Positions 57,701 to 64,000 of a DNA stretch of 64,000 nt are shown in pieces. Source of the DNA: MGBC120314 sp051880495 (GTDB lineage: Bacteria; Bacillota; Clostridia; Lachnospirales; Lachnospiraceae); NCBI GenBank assembly GCA_051880495.1, contig JBJEOB010000164.1:1-64000 (forward strand), read 5' to 3'. The position numbers and the translations under genes were made by a program. Below the pieces are notes generated by a model, which saw only the letters and a program-made list of their open reading frames with translations, had not been told where the DNA came from and made no database searches. Position 1 is the stretch's first letter. Each line of letters starts with the position of its first letter.

Positions 57701-59530
57701 ATGTCTATAAAAGTTCTTGATCCGGTTACAATAAATAAAATTGCGGCAGGCGAGGTTATTGAAAGACCTTCGTCTGTTGTTAAAGAGCTTGTTGAAAATG
57801 CAATTGATGCAAAGGCATCTGCGATTACAATTGAAATTAAAGATGGCGGAACGTCATTTATAAGAATTACCGATAACGGACAGGGATTTGACAAAGAAGA
57901 TATTCCTGTCGCATTTTTGCGCCATTCTACAAGCAAAATCAAATCGGTAGAGGACCTTTTAACAGTTTCTTCATTGGGATTTCGAGGTGAGGCTTTATCA
58001 AGTATTTCTGCCGTTGCACAGATTGAGCTTATCACTAAGACTCATGAAAGTCTTATGGGAACAAGATATGTAATCGAAGGCGGCAAAGAGAAGGAAATTG
58101 AAGCTGTCGGATGTCCTGACGGAACAACATTTATTGTAAGAAATCTTTTCTATAACACGCCGGCTAGAAGAAAGTTTTTAAAAACGCCTGTTACGGAAGG
58201 CGGATATATCTCTGAACTTGTTGAAAAACTTGCAATGTCACATCCCGACATTTCGTTCAGATTTATTAACAATAATCAGAATAAGCTGCATACGTCAGGC
58301 AATGGAAACGTAAAAGACATAATTTATCATGTTTACGGCCGTGATATTTCCGCCAATATTCTTCCTGTAAATTATGAAAGTGAATGCATAAAGATTACAG
58401 GATTTATCGGAAAGCCGGTTGTAAACCGTGGAAACAGAAATTATGAGAATTACTATATAAACGGACGTTTTATTAAGAGTAATATTATAAACCGTGCAAT
58501 TGAAGAGGCGTACAAATCGTTTATGATGCAGCATAAATATCCGTTTACAGCACTGCATTTCACAATTGCACAGGAACTGATTGACGTCAATGTTCATCCA
58601 ACCAAGATGGAACTACGATTTTCAATCGGAGATGAGATTTACAATATTGTTTATAATGAAATCTTTAATGCGCTTTCTCACAAGGAGTTTATACCTGATG
58701 TTAAAATCGACGAAACCAAACAGGCATATAAACCACAGGTCGAAGCTCATATACCTGAGCCTTTTGAAAAAAAGCGTCTTGATTTGTTTGTTAAACAGGA
58801 TATTCCTGTCATCAGGGAAAATACTCCCGTAAACAGACCGGTACAGAATATTTCGGTTCGTGAGGAAATTGTACCTCCTGCCATTAAAGAGGTTCATATT
58901 ACCAATGCGACACAAACATCCTTATTTTCCGAAAAGCTGCTTGATGAAAAGAATGTAATCAAGCATAAAATAATCGGACAGTTATTTGACACATACTGGA
59001 TAGTTGAATTTGAAGATAAAATGTATATGATTGACCAGCATGCTGCCCATGAAAAGGTTCTCTATGAACGCATAATGGCTAAATACAGAAATAATCAGGC
59101 TGCTTCACAAAATCTTATGCCGCCCGTTGTAGTAACTCTTAGTGTAAATGATATTGAAACACTGAAACAAAATATGGATTACTTCAATGAAATCGGTTAC
59201 GAGATAGAAGAATTCGGTGGGAAGGATTATGCCATAAAGGCTGTCCCCATGGAACTTTTCGGGCTTAATGAAAAAGATGTTTTTATGGAGATTTTAGATG
59301 AATTGTCTGCCGGTAACAGCAAAACAATAACATCAATAACAGACCGTATTGCCACGATAGCATGTAAGGCTGCAGTAAAAGGAAACAACCGACTTTCGGA
59401 TTGTGAGGCAAAAGAACTTATAAATGAGCTGCTTACCCTGGAAAATCCATATAATTGTCCGCATGGCAGACCTACAATCGTATCAATGAGCAAATATGAA
59501 ATAGAGAAGAAATTTAAGAGAATTGTATGA
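57701..59530 (+). CDS. mutL: DNA mismatch repair endonuclease MutL
   Basis: The 609-residue protein has a GHKL ATPase N-terminus: IAAGEVIERPSSVVKELVENA, DNGQGF, STSKIKSVEDL and GFRGEALSSI. The C-terminal domain contains DQHAAHEKVLYE, the DQHA(x)2E(x)4E endonuclease motif, so this MutL should nick DNA itself, in keeping with the lack of MutH in Firmicutes. A flexible linker of about 90 residues separates the domains. It overlaps miaA by four bases. Confidence 0.97.
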   Translation: MSIKVLDPVTINKIAAGEVIERPSSVVKELVENAIDAKASAITIEIKDGGTSFIRITDNGQGFDKEDIPVAFLRHSTSKIKSVEDLLTVSSLGFRGEALSSISAVAQIELITKTHESLMGTRYVIEGGKEKEIEAVGCPDGTTFIVRNLFYNTPARRKFLKTPVTEGGYISELVEKLAMSHPDISFRFINNNQNKLHTSGNGNVKDIIYHVYGRDISANILPVNYESECIKITGFIGKPVVNRGNRNYENYYINGRFIKSNIINRAIEEAYKSFMMQHKYPFTALHFTIAQELIDVNVHPTKMELRFSIGDEIYNIVYNEIFNALSHKEFIPDVKIDETKQAYKPQVEAHIPEPFEKKRLDLFVKQDIPVIRENTPVNRPVQNISVREEIVPPAIKEVHITNATQTSLFSEKLLDEKNVIKHKIIGQLFDTYWIVEFEDKMYMIDQHAAHEKVLYERIMAKYRNNQAASQNLMPPVVVTLSVNDIETLKQNMDYFNEIGYEIEEFGGKDYAIKAVPMELFGLNEKDVFMEILDELSAGNSKTITSITDRIATIACKAAVKGNNRLSDCEAKELINELLTLENPYNCPHGRPTIVSMSKYEIEKKFKRIV

Positions 59531-60480
59531 TGAGTGAAAAAAAACCTTTGATTATTATTACAGGACCTACATCCGTAGGCAAAACTGAATTATCAATCAA
59601 TATTGCCAAAGCCTTAAACGGTGAAATAATCAGTGCTGATTCCATGCAGGTATATAAATATATGGATATCGGTACGGCTAAGATTAAACCGGATGAAATG
59701 CAGGGGGTAACGCATCATCTTATCGACTGCCTGAATCCGTGGGAAGAGTTTAATATTTACCTTTTTAAACAGATGGCTGACAAAGCAATTAATGAAATTT
59801 CTGCCTCCGGTAAAATGCCGATAATAGTTGGCGGAACAGGTTTTTATATTCAGTCTGTTCTTAAGAACGTGGATTTTTCTGAAGAAGAAAAAGATAATTC
59901 TTATCGTGAAAATCTGATGAAAATTGCTTTGGAGAAAGGCAATTCGTATTTACATGAAATGCTTCAAAAGGTTGATAAAGAGGCAGCCGACAGTATTCAT
60001 GAAAACAATGTAAAAAGAGTAATCCGTGCATTGGAATTTTATGAACAGACAGGACAGAAAATCTCTGAGCACAACGAAAATGAAGCTAAAAAGGAATCTG
60101 AATTTGATTACATGTATTTTGTAATAAATAATGACAGGGATGTTCTTTATGACAGAATAGAAAAAAGAATTGACCGGATGATAAGTGACGGCCTTGTTGA
60201 TGAGGTGAAACGTCTTAAAGAGATGGGCTGTACCAAAGATATGGTCTCAATGAAAGGCCTTGGATATAAGGAAATTCTTTCATATCTTGACGGTGAAATA
60301 ACACTCGATGAGGCTGTTTATATTTTAAAACGTGATACCAGGCATTTTGCAAAAAGACAGATTACATGGTTTAAACGTGAAAAAGACGTTATCTGGATGA
60401 ATTATCCTGATTTTGATAATGATAAAGTAAAGATGCAGGAAGAAATGCTTAAAAGAATTGGAGAACACTATGCTAAATAA
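59527..60480 (+). CDS. miaA: tRNA dimethylallyltransferase MiaA
   Basis: The 317-residue enzyme prenylates A37 of tRNAs that read UNN codons. The P-loop is IIITGPTSVGKTELS, followed by ISADSMQVYKYMDIGTAK, VGGTGFYIQSVL and RDTRHFAKRQITWFK. The ATG overlaps the mutL stop; a second ATG three bases later is possible. hfq, often next, is absent: a YnbB-type gene overlaps its end by 11 bases. Confidence 0.96.
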   Translation: MMSEKKPLIIITGPTSVGKTELSINIAKALNGEIISADSMQVYKYMDIGTAKIKPDEMQGVTHHLIDCLNPWEEFNIYLFKQMADKAINEISASGKMPIIVGGTGFYIQSVLKNVDFSEEEKDNSYRENLMKIALEKGNSYLHEMLQKVDKEAADSIHENNVKRVIRALEFYEQTGQKISEHNENEAKKESEFDYMYFVINNDRDVLYDRIEKRIDRMISDGLVDEVKRLKEMGCTKDMVSMKGLGYKEILSYLDGEITLDEAVYILKRDTRHFAKRQITWFKREKDVIWMNYPDFDNDKVKMQEEMLKRIGEHYAK

Positions 60481-61759
60481 TATGTATGAGATGTATGAAA
60501 AACTTGGAATCAGCGAGAAAGTATATAAACTTGGAGAAGAGATAATAGACAGTCTTGCTGATAGATTTGCCGAAATAGATAAAACTGCCGAATATAACCA
60601 GATGAAAGTCATTAAGGCAATGCAGGAAAATAACCTGAGTGAAGCACATTTTGGTTCAACAACGGGTTATGGTTATAATGACATTGGAAGGGATACTCTT
60701 GAGGCTGTTTATGCCTCAATTTTCCATACGGAGGATGCACTTGTGCGCCCACAGATTATGTGCGGTACCCACGCTTTAAACATTGCATTATCTGCTAATT
60801 TAAGACCGGGTGATGAAATACTGTCGCCCGTCGGAAAACCATATGACACAATGGATGAAATTATCGGTATAAGAGAGTCTAAAGGAAGCCTTAAGGAGTT
60901 CGGTATATCGTATCGTCAGGTAGACTTAAATGATGATGGCAGCTTTAATTTTGATGAAATAAAAAAAGCTGTAAATGATAGGACAAAACTTGTAACAATC
61001 CAGCGTTCAAAGGGCTACGCCAAAAGACCGACATTATCCGTTGAGAGAATCGGAGAGCTTATTTCATTTGTAAAAAAGGTCAAAACTGATGTTATCTGTA
61101 TGGTAGACAACTGTTACGGTGAATTTGTTGAAACAATTGAGCCTTCAGATGTGGGCGCAGACCTTGTTGTCGGTTCGCTTATTAAAAATCCGGGCGGCGG
61201 ACTTGCACCTGTCGGCGGATATATTGCCGGAAAGAAGGAATATGTTGAAATGGCAGCATACAGACTTTCCTCACCGGGACTTGGAAAAGAAGTGGGAGCG
61301 ACACTCGGACTTAACCAGTCATTCTTTCAGGGATTATTTCTTGCTCCAACAGTAACCGCAGGTGCCCTTAAGGGTGCAATTTTTGCTGCAAATATGTATG
61401 AAAAGCTTGGATTTAACGTTATTCCAAACGGAAGTGAACCGCGATATGATATTATCCAGTCAGTAGAGCTTAACAGTCCTGAGGGAATTGTGGCTTTTTG
61501 TAAGGGTATTCAGGCTGCGGCACCGGTTGACAGCTTCGTTACACCTGAACCTTGGGATATGCCGGGATACGATTCCAAGGTTATTATGGCGGCCGGTGCA
61601 TTTGTACAGGGCTCGTCAATTGAACTCTCTGCTGATGGTCCAATCAAACCACCTTATATGGTATTTTTCCAGGGAGGACTTACATGGTATCATGCAAAAC
61701 TTGGAATACTGAAAAGTGTTCAATGCATAATCGATGAGAATCTTGCGACTTTAGTATAA
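60470..61759 (+). CDS. YnbB-family PLP enzyme (methionine gamma-lyase/aluminium-resistance family)
   Basis: The 429-residue protein is a fold-type I PLP enzyme. GTHALNIALSANLRPGDEILSP is the substrate and cofactor loop, MVDNCYGEFVE holds the PLP-contact aspartate, and the PLP lysine is in VVGSLIKNPGGGLAPVGG. Relatives are annotated as aluminium-resistance protein or Cys/Met metabolism enzyme, but the reaction is unproven. ATG 60470 has GGAG seven bases upstream; a TTG at 60458 would include that site. Genomic place after miaA matches Bacillus ynbB. Confidence 0.88.
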   Translation: MLNNMYEMYEKLGISEKVYKLGEEIIDSLADRFAEIDKTAEYNQMKVIKAMQENNLSEAHFGSTTGYGYNDIGRDTLEAVYASIFHTEDALVRPQIMCGTHALNIALSANLRPGDEILSPVGKPYDTMDEIIGIRESKGSLKEFGISYRQVDLNDDGSFNFDEIKKAVNDRTKLVTIQRSKGYAKRPTLSVERIGELISFVKKVKTDVICMVDNCYGEFVETIEPSDVGADLVVGSLIKNPGGGLAPVGGYIAGKKEYVEMAAYRLSSPGLGKEVGATLGLNQSFFQGLFLAPTVTAGALKGAIFAANMYEKLGFNVIPNGSEPRYDIIQSVELNSPEGIVAFCKGIQAAAPVDSFVTPEPWDMPGYDSKVIMAAGAFVQGSSIELSADGPIKPPYMVFFQGGLTWYHAKLGILKSVQCIIDENLATLV

Positions 61760-61771
61760 TTGTGATACAAT
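61743..61771 (+). promoter_or_regulatory. Candidate promoter for the DUF4321 gene
   Basis: TTGCGA (61743-61748) and TACAAT (61766-61771) have a 17-base spacer; four and five of six positions match. It overlaps the end of the preceding gene. Evidence is modest. Confidence 0.35.
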
Positions 61772-61811
61772 TAAATGTACTGTGTAGTAAGTTTATTTAT
61801 TGGAGGATAAA

Positions 61812-62060
61812 ATGGCAATAGCAAGAAGTAAAAACAGCTGGGCATTGTTACTTCTGATTCTTGCAGGAATCGTTATCGGTGGATTTATCGGTGATCTTAC
61901 CAATATCGGATGGCTCAATTATGGTAAAACATTCGGCTTGACATCACCTATTGTCCTTGATTTGGGTGTTTTGGTTATAACATTTGCATTAACCATAAGA
62001 ATTACCATTGCAAGCATTATCGGTGTAATTATCGCTATTTTAGTATACAGATTGATTTAA
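61812..62060 (+). CDS. DUF4321 small membrane protein
   Basis: The 82-residue protein has two hydrophobic helices (WALLLLILAGIVIGGFIG and a C-terminal one with ASIIGVIIAILVYRLI) linked by LTNIGWLNYGKTFGL, the DUF4321 pattern. These proteins are frequently encoded just before radC-mreB in Clostridia, which suggests a role near the envelope growth machinery; none is shown. GGAGG (61802-61806) supports the ATG at 61812. Confidence 0.82.
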   Translation: MAIARSKNSWALLLLILAGIVIGGFIGDLTNIGWLNYGKTFGLTSPIVLDLGVLVITFALTIRITIASIIGVIIAILVYRLI

Positions 62061-62083
62061 TCCCGTCCGCTGCGGTATAATTT

Positions 62084-62776
62084 ATGGGTTTAAAAATCAA
62101 AGAAACAGGGTTATCGCTTCGTCCTTATGAGAAATGTCTTATAAACGGACCCGAGAGTCTTAATGATGAAGAGCTTCTGGCAGTGATAATCAGATGTGGA
62201 ACAAAGGAAGAGGATTCTGTCGCTTTATCGAAGAGGATTCTGTCATCCTGTGGTTCAAAGCAGGGTCTGCTTAATGTTGTAGACCTGACATTAAATGACC
62301 TGATGAAGATTAAAGGAATCGGAAAGGTAAAGGCTATACAGATTAAATGCATAGCAGAATTATCAAGACGTATTTCCAAATGCTGTTATTCGAAAGACAC
62401 GTCCTTCAGAACAGCAGAGAGTGTTGCAATGTATTACATGGAAGATTTAAGACACCTGAAGAAAGAATGTCTTATGGCTCTTTTTCTTGATTCGGCATGT
62501 CAATACATTAAAGACGTTAAAGTATCCGTCGGAACGGTTAACGCCTCACTGGCTTCTCCACGTGAAGTTCTAATCGAGGCTTTGCGGTATGAAGCTGTCA
62601 ATATTATTCTGGTACATAATCACCCAAGTGGTAACCCGACGCCGAGCGTTGATGATATTGCAATGACGAAAGCGGTTTATGAAGCAGGTGAAATGATAGG
62701 CATTCATCTGATTGACCATATAATTATTGGTGATAATAAATATATCAGCTTAAGAGAACAGGAAATGATAAGTTGA
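62084..62776 (+). CDS. radC: RadC family JAB-domain protein
   Basis: The 230-residue protein has an N-terminal helix-hairpin-helix part (LNDLMKIKGIGKVKAIQIK) and a C-terminal JAB/MPN domain with HNHPSGNPTPSVDD, the metal-binding HxHxxxGxxxxSxxD set. Despite the name, a DNA repair role is doubtful. The N-terminus ETGLSLRPYEKCLINGPESLNDEELLAVII fits the family, but the ATG at 62084 lacks a ribosome site and follows a TATAAT by two bases. Confidence 0.92.
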   Translation: MGLKIKETGLSLRPYEKCLINGPESLNDEELLAVIIRCGTKEEDSVALSKRILSSCGSKQGLLNVVDLTLNDLMKIKGIGKVKAIQIKCIAELSRRISKCCYSKDTSFRTAESVAMYYMEDLRHLKKECLMALFLDSACQYIKDVKVSVGTVNASLASPREVLIEALRYEAVNIILVHNHPSGNPTPSVDDIAMTKAVYEAGEMIGIHLIDHIIIGDNKYISLREQEMIS

Positions 62777-62790
62777 AGGGAGATAAATAA

Positions 62791-63807
62791 ATGGCAAATA
62801 TTTATGGCGTTGATATTGGAACAAGTAATATCAAGTTATATTCTAAGGATAAAGATGTAGTATTAAATGAAAAAAATATTATTGCTATTGCAAATAAATC
62901 TGAAATTATTGCTTTTGGTGATGAGGCATATCTTATGCATGAAAAGGCACCGGAGACCATCGTTGTTTCATATCCGGTTAAATTTGGAGTAATTGCTGAT
63001 ATTGAAAATATGGAGACATTGTTTGAATGTTTCTTTAAGAAGATTAACCGTGGTAAATTTTCAAATGCAAACGATTTCTATGTAGCCGTGCCGACGGATA
63101 TTACCGAAGTTGAAAAGAGGGCATTTTATGACCTTATAAGCAGCGCCAAGGTTAAAGCCAAAAATGTATATATTGTTGACAAGCCGGTTGCCGATGCAAT
63201 AGGTTCAGGTATTGATGTTACGGATTCCAAGGGTGTAATGGTTGTAAATATCGGTGCAGATACTACTGAAATCTCTGTAATGTCTTTAGGCGGCATTGTA
63301 CTCAGTAAATCAATTAAAATTGGCGGTAATAAGCTTGATGACAGTATCATAAGCGGTGTTAGAAAGTGTTATAATCTTGTTATCGGAAGTAAAACTGCTG
63401 AAAGCATTAAAAAACAGATTGGTAGTGCAATACAGGAGGAAGAAATGTTTGCAAGAGCATATGGCAGAAATATTATGTCCGGACTTCCTGTTGCTGTTGA
63501 TGTATCTTCTGATGTTATTTATGAATCAATAATCGATCATTTACGTTCCATTATGGATGCCATGAAGATGATTCTTGAGCGCACACCACCTGAACTTGCT
63601 GCCGATATTATTGAACTCGGAATTAATGTTACCGGTGGAACAAGTAATATTAAGAATCTGAAACAATTCATTGAGACTGAGACAAACCTGAAGGCCAATA
63701 TTATTGAAAGCGGCTCTGAAAGTGTTGTTAACGGCATCAAGGAAATTACAAGCAAACCAACCTACAGGAAGCTTGCATATCTTCCAAAGGAAAAGAATTA
63801 TATCTGA
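62791..63807 (+). CDS. mreB: Rod shape-determining protein MreB
   Basis: The 338-residue actin homologue organises lateral wall synthesis. Phosphate-1 is YGVDIGTSNIKLYSKDK, phosphate-2 VVNIGADTTEISVMSLGG, and the adenosine motif NVTGGTSNIKNL. The order radC-mreB-mreC is the conserved elongation cluster. The connecting motif VDKPVADAIGSGI differs slightly from the usual EEPMAAAIGAG, indicating a divergent MreB. AGGGAG precedes the ATG. Confidence 0.94.
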   Translation: MANIYGVDIGTSNIKLYSKDKDVVLNEKNIIAIANKSEIIAFGDEAYLMHEKAPETIVVSYPVKFGVIADIENMETLFECFFKKINRGKFSNANDFYVAVPTDITEVEKRAFYDLISSAKVKAKNVYIVDKPVADAIGSGIDVTDSKGVMVVNIGADTTEISVMSLGGIVLSKSIKIGGNKLDDSIISGVRKCYNLVIGSKTAESIKKQIGSAIQEEEMFARAYGRNIMSGLPVAVDVSSDVIYESIIDHLRSIMDAMKMILERTPPELAADIIELGINVTGGTSNIKNLKQFIETETNLKANIIESGSESVVNGIKEITSKPTYRKLAYLPKEKNYI

Positions 63808-63823
63808 TTTTAAGGAATAGTTT

Positions 63824-64000
63824 ATGAAAAAAATACCTAAAATAAGCTTTAGTGCTAAACAATGGCTTACATTTATAACAATTTTATGTGTTGTTCTGAT
63901 GGGTGTGTCATTATTTACCGATCAGATTTCCAAGCCTGTCAGAAATGTTGTTTCAGTAGCAGTTATTCCTATGCAGAAGGGAATTAATGACATTGGAACT
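63824..64000 (+). CDS. mreC: Rod shape-determining protein MreC, N-terminus only (cut by window edge)
   Basis: Fifty-nine codons are visible from an ATG with TAAGGAA upstream. The start is basic (KKIPKISFSAK), followed by a membrane helix (WLTFITILCVVLMGVSLFT) and SVAVIPMQKGINDIG, where MreC proteins have the beginning of their coiled coil. Identity rests on this pattern and position after mreB. Confidence 0.85.
   Translation, partial: MKKIPKISFSAKQWLTFITILCVVLMGVSLFTDQISKPVRNVVSVAVIPMQKGINDIGT

Noticed and set aside
1..64000. CRISPR arrays, tRNA or rRNA genes, prophage or defence islands
   Set aside because: Intergenic gaps are short and contain no regularly spaced repeats, no tRNA-like cloverleaf with CCA, and no phage or restriction genes.

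Overview
This 64 kb window is a contiguous piece of an AT-rich Firmicutes chromosome. It most likely comes from the Lachnospiraceae (class Clostridia), and a Lachnospira/Eubacterium eligens-like genome would fit. That assignment is inference from several signs. Gene order follows the Bacillus/Clostridium core: rnc-smc-ftsY, ylxM-ffh-rpsP-khpA-rimM-trmD-rplS, rbgA-rnhB-ylqG-ylqH, der-plsY-gpsA-spoIVA, yqfC-yqfD-phoH-ybeY and miaB-mutS-mutL-miaA. Acetate metabolism uses a PduL-AckA pair, sporulation genes are present, and there is a secreted GH5 cellulase. Almost every gene is on the + strand; only tmcAL at the left edge and one small membrane protein at 27.9-28.6 kb are on the - strand. I found no tRNA, rRNA, CRISPR array, insertion sequence or prophage gene.

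Layout. 0-2.9 kb: divergent tmcAL (cut by the left edge) and the acetate-forming pduL-ackA unit, closed by a strong terminator. 2.9-6.85 kb: two secreted proteins, a seven-bladed RCC1 propeller and a GH5 endoglucanase, which share the same DUF4214-type C-terminal tail. 6.85-11.3 kb: yceD-rpmF behind a perfect consensus promoter, a polytopic membrane protein, then plsX-acpP-rnc. 11.3-21.4 kb: chromosome condensation and SRP genes (smc, ftsY, ffh), ilvA, and the rpsP-to-rplS ribosome/tRNA-modification cluster. 21.5-26.85 kb: lepB-rbgA-rnhB, an orphan FliK-like/FlhB-tail-like pair, yraN and pgeF. 26.95-28.6 kb: a small alarmone synthetase and a convergent membrane protein, separated by a 188-bp nested palindrome. 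28.7-34 kb: der-plsY-gpsA-pilZ and spoIVA. 34-41.8 kb: a purine permease, a sugar methyltransferase-like protein, a membrane-bound MutS-like ATPase, rnhA, a 51-residue membrane protein, alaS and rpsU. 41.9-46.7 kb: sporulation genes yqfC-yqfD, then phoH-ybeY, a DUF3048 lipoprotein and a BofC-like protein. 46.7-61.8 kb: one long run of closely packed genes (two flavoproteins, proline biosynthesis, miaB-sulP-mutS-mutL-miaA, a YnbB-family PLP enzyme). 61.8-64 kb: a DUF4321 membrane protein, radC, mreB and the start of mreC.

Most of the window is housekeeping. The unusual material is mainly non-coding. (1) A four-tier perfect inverted repeat lies at 27690-27877. (2) spoIVA is bracketed by two intergenic stems, each of which would hide the next gene's Shine-Dalgarno in read-through transcripts; the upstream one also contains a sigma-E-like promoter in the hairpin, placed so that sporulation transcripts would lack the hairpin. 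(3) A matching sigma-E-like promoter precedes yqfC. Protein-level curiosities are the shared DUF4214 tails, the FliK/FlhB-tail pair away from any visible flagellar locus, a MutS-family ATPase with transmembrane segments, and a conserved-looking 51-residue membrane protein before alaS. All family calls come from reading motifs and gene order by eye; no database search was run.
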